Origin: Dehalococcoidia bacterium
GTDB taxonomy: Bacteria > Chloroflexota > Dehalococcoidia > Dehalococcoidales > RBG-16-60-22
Length of the DNA stretch: 5,345 bases
Reading direction: 5' to 3'
Assembly (NCBI GenBank): GCA_030615035.1
Contig: JAUXAC010000043.1
Location: 1-5,345, forward strand
Shown: positions 1 through 4,785 of the stretch, one piece after another
Numbering within the stretch: position 1 is the stretch's first letter
Layout: each line of letters opens with the position of its first letter
Notes under the pieces: model-generated
Seen by the model: only the letters and a program-made list of their open reading frames with translations
Told to the model about the DNA's origin: nothing
Databases searched by the model: none
Position numbers and translations under genes: made by a program

Positions 1-408
1 GGTAACAAGCAAATCCTTCTTGCCCGGTTTCAGCTTCCCCTCCTTTACAGCCTTTAAGAGGGCCTGGGTGGCATGCTCCACCTCAATGTCCCAGCCCTTC
101 AGGATTTTTGGATACTCCTGGGTGAATACCCTCAGGCAGGCAGGGCATGAGGTTATAATCTTCTTAACACCGTGCTCCCTGAAGACCTTTAGATTGTTCT
201 CAGCCAGAATCCTGAAGTCCTCCTCATACCCCCCGTTCAAGGCAGGGGAGCCGCAGCATACCTCCAGGTCCTTCAGTTTGATGAAATCCATCCCTGCCTT
301 CCTGAGAAGGCTTTCATACCGCTTGCCCAAATCCCTTAATACAAATTTGGTCATGCACCCTGGGTAATACAGGGTGTTCCCTCCTGCTATCCTGTCCAAT
401 AATCCCAT
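1..408 (-). CDS. CCG-domain (Fe-S)-binding protein, LutA/HdrB-like, 3' end outside window
   Basis: The first 136 codons are visible; the gene runs off the left edge. Residues 12-95 form a cysteine-rich CCG domain: Cys18 in YYPGC, Cys51-Cys52-Gly, then Cys88-P-A-Cys91. The spacings (32 residues, then 35) match the family pattern C-X31-39-CC-X35-36-CXXC, which binds a [4Fe-4S]-type cluster in HdrB and occurs in LutA, GlpC and LldE. The protein begins directly with this domain, with no ferredoxin module ahead of it, which favours a LutA- or HdrB-type layout; a second CCG domain would be expected beyond the edge. The ATG is well supported: an in-frame TGA lies 4-6 nt upstream and AGGTG sits 7 nt before it. 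It follows the thioredoxin-CcdA gene by 21 nt, so it is probably the fourth gene of that operon. Likely role: cytoplasmic electron-transfer subunit of an oxidoreductase. The substrate (lactate, disulfide or other) cannot be told from this fragment. Confidence 0.88.
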   Translation of the reverse strand, partial: MGLLDRIAGGNTLYYPGCMTKFVLRDLGKRYESLLRKAGMDFIKLKDLEVCCGSPALNGGYEEDFRILAENNLKVFREHGVKKIITSCPACLRVFTQEYPKILKGWDIEVEHATQALLKAVKEGKLKPGKKDLLVT

Positions 409-412
409 GCGT

Positions 413-420
413 CAACACCT
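413..420 (-). promoter_or_regulatory. Shine-Dalgarno site of the CCG-domain gene
   Basis: On the minus strand AGGTGTTG precedes the ATG at 408, with 7 nt between AGGTG and the start. With the in-frame stop just upstream of the ATG, it fixes the start of the CCG-domain gene. Confidence 0.6.
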
Positions 421-429
421 TATGCTCCA

Positions 430-1542
430 TTATCCCATAACCATTGCGATTCCCATTATGAGCATTATAAGGCCTGCAACCAGCCTCATCCACCTCTTTG
501 ACTTCTCCCTCCATCTCTCTGCCCTCTCCACTTCCATCTCAACGAAATACACCAGCCCTATCAGGACCATGAGGGGGACAATATAGAAGATATTGTACCA
601 TAAGAGATATAAAACCCCAGCCATGCCTGTTATGCCCTGCCCTGCCATGACAGTGGTATAGAGCAGGGGGAACCCTGCTGTGCAGGGAAGCTCCACAAGG
701 CTTGCGAACAGGGCCAGGATTATGGCAGCGGGTATGGTGGCTCTTTTGACCAGCCTTTCTATGGTGGGCTTTGCCCTGCCGGATATCCCCAGGGATATGC
801 CCTTCCCGTATGCAAAGAAGTCCTTGAGCATGAGCAAACCCACTATCAGGGCTATTATCCCGACACCCAGTTTAACATAGGAGTAATGGCCTATGAAGGC
901 GATGAGCCCGAATATGCCGAGCATGAACAGGAAGTATATTATGAAAACCACCAGGGTATAGAAGAACCCCACCCTGAATACCTTCCTCTTTGTGCCAAGG
1001 GAGAGCAGGTATGCCAGGAGGAAGAGAAGGACAGAAAGGGTGCAGGGGTTTATCCCGTCCACCAGCCCCAGGACAACCCCAAGGACGGGTATCGGTATTG
1101 CATTCAGGTTCAGCTCGAATTCCCCCAGAAAGGGTATGGGTATCTTTATTACATTGTTTTCCTGGTGGTCAATTTCCAGAACCCCTTTAATCTCGTTCTC
1201 CAGGTTGCTCTTTATCTGTATATAACCGGCATAGTACCTTTCCCCTATGAAGACCATGGGAACGCTCCCTATCCTTGCGGCCTGGACAATGGTTTCCCCG
1301 TACTCCTGGCTCATATCAATATACAGGGCCGCATTCTCCGGGTTATTCCATACCTCATATTTCCTGAACTCCACCTGGGGGTATCTTTCCTCAAGCTCCT
1401 CTATCACAGGGTATGTCATGGCGCAGTTATCGCAACCCCTGCCGTAGAAATAATAGACTGTTACCTCTTCCTGCGCCATTGCCAGGGGCACTGCCATCAA
1501 AACCACTGCCAGCACCAAAAGAGGGAGGATTTTTTTGTCCAT
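430..1542 (-). CDS. Secreted thioredoxin-like domain fused to CcdA/DsbD-type membrane domain
   Basis: A 370-residue protein that should pass electrons across the membrane for thiol-disulfide exchange. Residues 1-23 form a signal peptide (MDKK, a hydrophobic core, then AMA before QEE). Residues 26-107 are a thioredoxin/glutaredoxin-like fold with redox motif Cys37-D-N-Cys40 and the hallmark cis-proline loop SVP (Pro95). Residues 148-370 contain about six hydrophobic helices of the CcdA/DsbD family, each half marked by a conserved cysteine: GINPC (Cys167) and VELPC (Cys287). Known family logic is that the paired membrane cysteines take electrons from cytoplasmic thioredoxin and hand them to an external thioredoxin domain, here fused N-terminally. 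The start lies 1 nt after the stop of the thiolase gene, so the two are cotranscribed; GGGGG about 10 nt upstream may act as ribosome binding site. The partner reduced outside the cell is unknown. No cytochrome c maturation genes are visible, so a role in cytochrome assembly is not indicated. Confidence 0.93.
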   Translation of the reverse strand: MDKKILPLLVLAVVLMAVPLAMAQEEVTVYYFYGRGCDNCAMTYPVIEELEERYPQVEFRKYEVWNNPENAALYIDMSQEYGETIVQAARIGSVPMVFIGERYYAGYIQIKSNLENEIKGVLEIDHQENNVIKIPIPFLGEFELNLNAIPIPVLGVVLGLVDGINPCTLSVLLFLLAYLLSLGTKRKVFRVGFFYTLVVFIIYFLFMLGIFGLIAFIGHYSYVKLGVGIIALIVGLLMLKDFFAYGKGISLGISGRAKPTIERLVKRATIPAAIILALFASLVELPCTAGFPLLYTTVMAGQGITGMAGVLYLLWYNIFYIVPLMVLIGLVYFVEMEVERAERWREKSKRWMRLVAGLIMLIMGIAMVMG

Positions 1543-1543
1543 A

Positions 1544-2470
1544 TTATTTCTTCCCCCTTTGCCTTAAATTTATTTTCTCCAGAATCTTGCACGCCCTGCA
1601 CTCCTTCTGGGAGCTGACCTCGCCGCATCTGCTGCAAATCCCTGCTCCCTTTCCTTTGTATGCCTGCCTCAGTATAGGCAGCATCTCCAGGAATGATTTT
1701 ATAATATTATTTTTCACGCCAGGATGCCTGGCCTCCACATTATTGATGAAGTTCCTGAGGCTTATCCTGAAGCTTCCCCGGGCATTGGGGCATTCTGAAT
1801 ACCCGTCCAGGAAGCCCCTCAAAAAGGCATAGGAAGCGGATTCCTTCTCCCTTACAAAATACAGGGGTTTAATCCTTTTCACAAGCTTTTCGCTCTTTAT
1901 TATCCCAGGGCAAGGCCCCAGCCTTGCCAGGGCCCGGATATTCCTCCTGAACTGGTTCATTAAAATGCTCTGTATCTCATCATCCATGTTATGGGCTACA
2001 GCAATCCTGTCCAGGCCCAGTTTTCTTGCCTTCTGGTTCAGAATACTCCTTCTCAATACCCCGCAGACAGAGCAGGGCTTCTCCCCTGTCCTCTTCACCA
2101 TCTGCTCCAGGGTTAGTCCGAACTCCTGCTTAAAGGAGTAGATTTTCAGGGGGATTTTCTCCTTTCTGCAGAATCCTTCCAGGTTCTTCAGGGTCCTGCT
2201 CCTGTAGCCCTTTATGCCCTCGTCCACCCCGATTGCAACTATACTGAAGAACCTGCCTCCCCTGGAAATCTTATTGAGAATATGGAGCAGGTTCAGGGAG
2301 TCCTTTCCCCCGGAGCAGGCAACCCCTATCTTCCCCCCCTTCCTGATAAGCTTATGGTCCCTGATGGTCTTCAGGACCCTTCTCTCAAAGTAATGTATAA
2401 AATGCCTTTTACAGAACTGGTTCCCTGATACCATAATTACAGGATTTTTCAAGCATTCCTTACAAGCCAT
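1544..2470 (-). CDS. TtuA/NcsA-family tRNA 2-thiolation (tRNA sulfurtransferase) enzyme
   Basis: A 308-residue adenylating thiolase of the TtuA/Ncs6 group, which activates a tRNA uridine with ATP and replaces its 2-oxygen with sulfur (U54 for TtuA, U34 for Ncs6/NcsA). Domains in order: an N-terminal zinc finger (Cys3, Cys6, Cys20, His23), the PP-loop ATP site SGGKDS at 53-58, the AHNMDDEIQS motif at 159-168 carrying the likely catalytic aspartate, and a C-terminal zinc finger (Cys279, Cys282, Cys291, Cys294). Cys133 and Cys136 in PCSVCG, plus Cys227 in SECPNA, correspond to the three cysteines that hold the [4Fe-4S] cluster in TtuA. Every key residue appears present and the length is normal. 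The ATG comes 8 nt after the stop of the ThiS-like gene, with GGCGGT immediately upstream. Position 54 versus 34 cannot be decided by eye, so no symbol is assigned. Confidence 0.94.
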   Translation of the reverse strand: MACKECLKNPVIMVSGNQFCKRHFIHYFERRVLKTIRDHKLIRKGGKIGVACSGGKDSLNLLHILNKISRGGRFFSIVAIGVDEGIKGYRSRTLKNLEGFCRKEKIPLKIYSFKQEFGLTLEQMVKRTGEKPCSVCGVLRRSILNQKARKLGLDRIAVAHNMDDEIQSILMNQFRRNIRALARLGPCPGIIKSEKLVKRIKPLYFVREKESASYAFLRGFLDGYSECPNARGSFRISLRNFINNVEARHPGVKNNIIKSFLEMLPILRQAYKGKGAGICSRCGEVSSQKECRACKILEKINLRQRGKK

Positions 2471-2478
2471 ATTACCGC

Positions 2479-2679
2479 CTAATCCGAAGCCTTTATATGG
2501 ATTATCCTTATTTTATCCCTGGGCTTTAAAGGGGAATTCTCTGTTAACAAATCCCTTCCCCTGGCAATTATAACTGATTCAGGATTTATCCCCAGCTTCT
2601 GGAGTAAATCCCCCACCTTTCCATTTATTTTGACAATCCTTTCCTTATTCTCCCTTTCCATGAATACCCGGATTTTCAT
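2479..2679 (-). CDS. ThiS/MoaD-like ubiquitin-fold protein lacking the C-terminal Gly-Gly
   Basis: A 66-residue beta-grasp protein from the ATG at 2679. The pattern is that of ThiS/MoaD/TtuB sulfur carriers: KIRVFMERE as the first strand pair, KVGDLLQKLGINPESVIIARG in the middle, a LLTENSPLKPRDKIRIIHI ending. Members that carry sulfur end in Gly-Gly, which is adenylated and thiocarboxylated. Here the protein ends KASD, and aligning DKIRII with the usual ending puts Ser-Asp exactly where Gly-Gly should be. It is therefore either a non-carrier relative (a structural or regulatory partner of the thiolase) or recently damaged. The next gene, 8 nt on, is a TtuA-type thiolase, the classic partner of TtuB, so a link to tRNA thiolation is likely. 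An in-frame TTG at 2688 would add three residues, but a TATA-like box about 27 nt ahead of the ATG favours a leaderless start at 2679. Confidence 0.82.
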   Translation of the reverse strand: MKIRVFMERENKERIVKINGKVGDLLQKLGINPESVIIARGRDLLTENSPLKPRDKIRIIHIKASD

Positions 2680-2700
2680 ATCCCCCAATTGGAATCAGGG

Positions 2701-2710
2701 CTTAAAAATA
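2701..2710 (-). promoter_or_regulatory. TATA-like box of the ThiS-TtuA-TrxCcdA-CCG operon
   Basis: The minus strand reads TATTTTTAAG here. Its centre is about 27 nt before the ATG at 2679, the usual TATA-to-start distance in archaea, so transcription would begin at or next to the start codon (leaderless). It is the only evident promoter for the four-gene operon. Confidence 0.5.
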
Positions 2711-2751
2711 CAAGAGTGTTATAATTTTCGCTGCAGGCCGGGGTATGAAAA

Positions 2752-2766
2752 TTAGACAATGTCTAA
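2752..2766. promoter_or_regulatory. Palindromic operator, copy 1 (TTAGACA-A-TGTCTAA)
   Basis: A perfect 15-bp palindrome around a central A. It lies between the two divergent promoters: about 25 bp upstream of the TATA box of the winged-helix gene and about 42 bp upstream of the TATA-like box of the ThiS-TtuA operon, so it could act on either. Its centre is 45 bp from the centre of copy 2. The likely binder, by position, is the adjacent regulator. Confidence 0.75.
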
Positions 2767-2790
2767 AATATATATCAGAGCATAGAAATA

Positions 2791-2799
2791 TTTATATAA
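2791..2799 (+). promoter_or_regulatory. TATA box of the winged-helix regulator
   Basis: TTTATATAA, a very good archaeal TATA match, is centred 26 nt before the ATG at 2821. This predicts a leaderless transcript and fixes the start. Operator copy 2 begins inside its downstream end, so a protein bound there would block TBP/TFB or polymerase. Confidence 0.75.
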
Positions 2800-2811
2800 G
2801 ACAATGTCTAA
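2797..2811. promoter_or_regulatory. Palindromic operator, copy 2 (TAAGACA-A-TGTCTAA)
   Basis: The same 15-bp palindrome as copy 1 with a single mismatch in the left arm, where the sequence merges with the TATA box. It occupies the space between the TATA box and the predicted start site of the winged-helix gene, the standard place for an archaeal repressor site. It suggests negative autoregulation. Confidence 0.75.
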
Positions 2812-2820
2812 TAAATAACC

Positions 2821-3039
2821 ATGAGCAGAAAGGGCGGCCCTGATGAAATGAAACTAAAGAAAATTAATAGGGTTCTAAAGGAAAACCCAGGCGGCCTCTG
2901 GGTAAGGGAGATAGCAAGAAAGGCAGGCCTGGACAAGTCCACTGTGTCTATCTATCTGGAAAGGCATCTGGCAGACAAAATTGAGGAAGTGTTTGCAACC
3001 GATAACCAATGGATAAAGATTGTAAGGCTGAAGAAATAA
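2821..3039 (+). CDS. Small winged-helix DNA-binding regulator
   Basis: A 72-residue basic protein that is almost entirely one winged helix-turn-helix domain. After a short basic tail (1-10), helix 1 spans about 11-21, helix 2 about 27-35 (WVREIARKAG) and the recognition helix about 38-50 (DKSTVSIYLERHL). The ending, VFATDNQWIKIVRLKK, looks like the two-strand wing. There is no room for a ligand-binding domain and no cysteine, so no metal or redox sensing is visible; the fold is of the general MarR/ArsR-like type, but I do not recognise a named family. It has its own promoter with a TATA box 26 nt from the ATG. Three copies of one palindrome flank it, two upstream and one straight after the stop, which points to an autoregulator binding as a dimer. 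It stands divergent to the thiolation operon and convergent to the LutB-like gene, either of which it may also control. Confidence 0.85.
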   Translation: MSRKGGPDEMKLKKINRVLKENPGGLWVREIARKAGLDKSTVSIYLERHLADKIEEVFATDNQWIKIVRLKK

Positions 3040-3058
3040 TATTAGACATTGTCTAATA
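3040..3058. promoter_or_regulatory. Palindromic operator, copy 3, downstream of the regulator
   Basis: TATTAGACATTGTCTAATA is a perfect 19-bp palindrome around a central T, and its 15-bp core on the minus strand is identical to copy 1. It begins directly after the stop codon of the winged-helix gene and 18 bp beyond the end of the convergent LutB-like gene, so no promoter is evident beside it. Possible roles are DNA looping with copies 1 and 2, a roadblock between convergent genes, or the far end of a transferable cassette. Confidence 0.75.
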
Positions 3059-3076
3059 AATCCACCCCCAACCAAA

Positions 3077-4330
3077 TCAGCAGCAATAGAGCTCCTTGGG
3101 AATTTTCCCCTCCTGCACCTCCCCAAAGGGATTCCCGAACTCCCTTATATTGGCAATCATCCTCTCATTAGAGGGAAGCTCCAGGCCCTTCTTGACAACC
3201 CCCTTTCTGACCTTCCTGAGCAGTTCAGGCAAATCAATCCCTGCAGGGCAGTTCTGCCAGCACGCCCTGCAGTCCGTGCACAGATACGCTTTACCTTTGC
3301 CCTTCTCAAGCCTTGATGTTATTATCCCCCTTGGTCCAGGGTATCTCTCCCCAAAGTATTCCAGAAGCTGATGAAATGAGGGGCAGAAATTAATGCATGC
3401 ACCGCAGTTCAGGCACCATAAGATGTCCCCCAGGCCCTTTTCAATCAATTCTTTCCTCCCGTTATCCAATAGAATGAGATAAACCTCTTTTGCGCCCTGG
3501 GCCCCTCTCAGGACCTTCCCCCCAATGTCCCCGGTCTCTGATGGGGATGATATTATGTTCACATAAACGGGCTGTTCCCTTCCTGAGCCGAAAACCGTTG
3601 CAGCCTTTACTATTACCATGGCGTCCTCAGGTTTTGGCAGGACCTTCTCAATCCCTGCCAGGATTATGTGCTTCCTGGGCAGCCTGGTTATAAGTGAGAT
3701 ATTGCCCTCATTCTCCACCAGGACTATCCCCCCGTCAGAGGTTATGGCATTGGCCCCGGTTATCCCCACATCAGCTCTCAGGATATCCTGCCTTATCCTG
3801 CCCTCCAGGAAATCCAGAAGCTCCTGCTCCCCTGAAATCCTCTTCCTGAACTCCTTCCTTATTATTTCCGATATATCCTTGACAGATAATGCCAGGGCAG
3901 GCCTCAGGGGATGGATATGGGGCTCCCCGCTTATCTGCAGGATGAAATCCCCTAAATCCGTTTCCCTGACCTTCCTCCCTGCCTTTTCCAGTTTTTCGGT
4001 CAGGCCAATCTCCCTGCACGTATTGGATTTTGACTTAACTATATACCTGTCCCTTCCTGTAATCTCCAGGACCTTTTTTACCGCCTCCTCCCCGTCCTTT
4101 GCCCTGAAGACCCTTATACCGTTCCCCTCCAGGCTTTTCACCGCCCTGTCAAGCATGGGGTCCAGGTTCTTCAGGGCCTCCTCCTTTATGTTCTTGACCC
4201 TTTCCCTCAGTTCCTCCTGGTCAGGAATCCTGTCCCTTCCGGCCTTATACCTCATCACAGAGCTGTAAAAACTGGCCTTATCCCCTTCCCTGTTCTTTAC
4301 CAGCCTGGAGACCTCATCCTGCATAACCAT
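3077..4330 (-). CDS. LutB-like LUD-domain iron-sulfur protein
   Basis: A 417-residue protein related to LutB/YkgF, the iron-sulfur subunit of LutABC L-lactate oxidation. The LUD domain covers about 45-290: KSKSNTCREIGL at 99-110, ETDLGDFILQ at 123-132, and ADVGITGANAITSDGG followed by LVENEGN at 186-210. A two-cluster ferredoxin region follows, with CXXCXXCXXXCP motifs at Cys306/309/312/316 and Cys351/354/357/361. It ends in Cys-Cys, about 55 residues after the last cluster, and is shorter than bacterial LutB, apparently lacking the extra C-terminal domain. The known role of such proteins is cytoplasmic electron transfer from an oxidised organic acid together with a CCG-domain partner (LutA). 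A CCG protein is encoded about 2.7 kb away on the same strand, but no LutC is seen. A TATA-like box 25-26 nt upstream supports the ATG at 4330 and a leaderless mRNA; the second ATG, two codons in, is the alternative start. Confidence 0.92.
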   Translation of the reverse strand: MVMQDEVSRLVKNREGDKASFYSSVMRYKAGRDRIPDQEELRERVKNIKEEALKNLDPMLDRAVKSLEGNGIRVFRAKDGEEAVKKVLEITGRDRYIVKSKSNTCREIGLTEKLEKAGRKVRETDLGDFILQISGEPHIHPLRPALALSVKDISEIIRKEFRKRISGEQELLDFLEGRIRQDILRADVGITGANAITSDGGIVLVENEGNISLITRLPRKHIILAGIEKVLPKPEDAMVIVKAATVFGSGREQPVYVNIISSPSETGDIGGKVLRGAQGAKEVYLILLDNGRKELIEKGLGDILWCLNCGACINFCPSFHQLLEYFGERYPGPRGIITSRLEKGKGKAYLCTDCRACWQNCPAGIDLPELLRKVRKGVVKKGLELPSNERMIANIREFGNPFGEVQEGKIPKELYCC

Positions 4331-4350
4331 AGCATTATTTTCCCTTTTAC

Positions 4351-4360
4351 TTTTAAATAT
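4351..4360 (-). promoter_or_regulatory. TATA-like box of the LutB-like gene
   Basis: The minus strand reads ATATTTAAAA, centred 25-26 nt before the ATG at 4330. A purine-rich GGGGGAGC lies directly upstream, where a BRE would be. There is no good Shine-Dalgarno at the right distance, which agrees with a leaderless transcript. Confidence 0.6.
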
Positions 4361-4368
4361 GCTCCCCC

Positions 4369-4457
4369 AAGCCTGGGGACCGGGCTTTGTTTAAATAGTC
4401 GAGTTTTTGAGACACTTTTTAAACAAAAGCTACTTATTAAACAAAGCCTGAGGACCG
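4369..4457. repeat. Nested direct and inverted repeats in the divergent control region
   Basis: Three overlapping layers are visible. A 14-bp direct repeat, AAGCCTG(G/A)GGACCG, occurs at 4369-4382 and 4444-4457 with one mismatch. A 12-bp perfect inverted repeat has arms GGCTTTGTTTAA at 4383-4394 and its complement at 4437-4448, extending to 15 of 17 matches. The 9-mer TTAAACAAA occurs three times: reversed at 4386-4394, and forward at 4419-4427 and 4437-4445. The left arm can also pair with 4414-4424 (10 of 11), so two mutually exclusive hairpins are possible. The region lies upstream of both divergent promoters, so binding sites on DNA are more likely than an RNA leader. Confidence 0.65.
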
Positions 4458-4462
4458 AAAGC

Positions 4463-4470
4463 TTTATAAA
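4463..4470 (+). promoter_or_regulatory. Candidate TATA box of the DUF5320-DUF134 operon
   Basis: TTTATAAA would place the transcription start near 4492, between the two TGAATA-type operators, leaving a leader of about 57 nt that contains the strong ribosome binding site. The AT stretch inside the first operator (4479-4488) is an alternative box. Confidence 0.5.
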
Positions 4471-4476
4471 CCCTTA

Positions 4477-4490
4477 TGAATATATATTCA
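4477..4490. promoter_or_regulatory. Operator-like palindrome TGAATATATATTCA
   Basis: A perfect 14-bp palindrome just downstream of the candidate TATA box. The TGAA...TTCA form resembles sites of ArsR/SmtB-type metal-responsive repressors; that comparison is from memory of the family consensus and no such regulator is encoded in the window. A second copy begins 23 bp further on. Confidence 0.6.
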
Positions 4491-4499
4491 ATATAATAA

Positions 4500-4513
4500 T
4501 GAATAAGTATTCA
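4500..4513. promoter_or_regulatory. Operator-like inverted repeat TGAATA-AG-TATTCA
   Basis: Perfect 6-bp arms identical to those of the palindrome at 4477 with a 2-bp centre. It lies just after the predicted transcription start of the DUF5320-DUF134 pair, so occupancy of both copies would block initiation. Confidence 0.6.
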
Positions 4514-4534
4514 AATGATTAAAAGGTGAAAATT

Positions 4535-4543
4535 AAGGAGGTG
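4535..4543 (+). promoter_or_regulatory. Strong Shine-Dalgarno site of the DUF5320 gene
   Basis: AAGGAGGTG is a near-complete match to the 16S anti-SD and ends 5 nt before the ATG at 4549. It shows that this gene, unlike the three leaderless starts, is translated from a leadered mRNA. Confidence 0.8.
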
Positions 4544-4548
4544 TTAAC

Positions 4549-4782
4549 ATGCCAGGATTTAATGGAACAGGCCCCCTCGGAAGAGGCCGAATGACAGGAA
4601 GAGGGCTCGGCCCCTGCGGAAGAGGACTTGGCAGAGGATTCAGGAGATTAGGATATTCCCAGCCCCAGACAGCCTACACAAAAAAGGATGAGCTTGCAGA
4701 CCTTAAGGCAAAAAAGGAGCTTATAGAAAGGAACCTAAAGGCAATAGAGGAAAGGCTTAAAGAGCTTGAAAGGAAAAAATAA
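4549..4782 (+). CDS. DUF5320 family protein
   Basis: A 77-residue protein in two parts. Residues 1-36 are a Gly/Arg-rich low-complexity segment with the family signature MPGFNGTGPLGRGRMTGRGLG and a single cysteine (Cys23). Residues 45-77 are charged and heptad-like (ELADLKAKKELIERNLKAIE...), predicting one coiled coil. This matches DUF5320 proteins of anaerobic archaea and bacteria, whose function is unknown; from memory they tend to lie beside DUF134 proteins, NifX/NafY-like dinitrogenase-cofactor family proteins and Mrp/NBP35-type Fe-S ATPases, hinting at a metal or Fe-S context. DUF134 follows 3 nt after the stop, so the pair is cotranscribed. Two operator-like palindromes precede it. The Gly/Arg tail could bind nucleic acid, but nothing in the sequence proves that. 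Confidence 0.9.
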   Translation: MPGFNGTGPLGRGRMTGRGLGPCGRGLGRGFRRLGYSQPQTAYTKKDELADLKAKKELIERNLKAIEERLKELERKK

Positions 4783-4785
4783 ACC

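Noticed and set aside
886..1617. Long plus-strand open frame (243 codons) across the thioredoxin-CcdA gene
   Set aside because: It lies opposite a gene with signal peptide, CxxC and CcdA motifs; its own translation has no recognisable domain and crosses a gene boundary. It is an antisense shadow.
2680..2688. TTG at 2688 as start of the ThiS-like gene
   Set aside because: There is no Shine-Dalgarno ahead of it, the TATA-like box would be only about 18 nt away, and the fold begins at KIRVF after the ATG at 2679.
3040..3058. Palindrome as an intrinsic terminator between the convergent genes
   Set aside because: The stem is AT-rich with a one-base centre and no T-run follows on either strand; identity with the two promoter copies favours a protein-binding site.
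2752..3058. Three repeated palindromes as a CRISPR array
   Set aside because: The spacing is irregular (45 and about 245 bp), a gene lies between the copies, and there are no uniform spacers.
3618..4268. Plus-strand open frame (216 codons) opposite the LutB-like gene
   Set aside because: The minus strand has clear LUD and ferredoxin motifs; the plus-strand product is Ser/Leu-rich without motifs and has no promoter or ribosome binding site.
4361..4465. Repeat-rich spacer as a tRNA or C/D-box RNA gene
   Set aside because: No cloverleaf or T-loop sequence and no paired C (RTGATGA) and D (CTGA) boxes were found.
4476..4529. Short open frames (MNIYSI, MNKYSND, MIKR) before the DUF5320 gene
   Set aside because: They are four to seven codons within the operators and leader, with no ribosome binding sites; upstream peptides cannot be supported.
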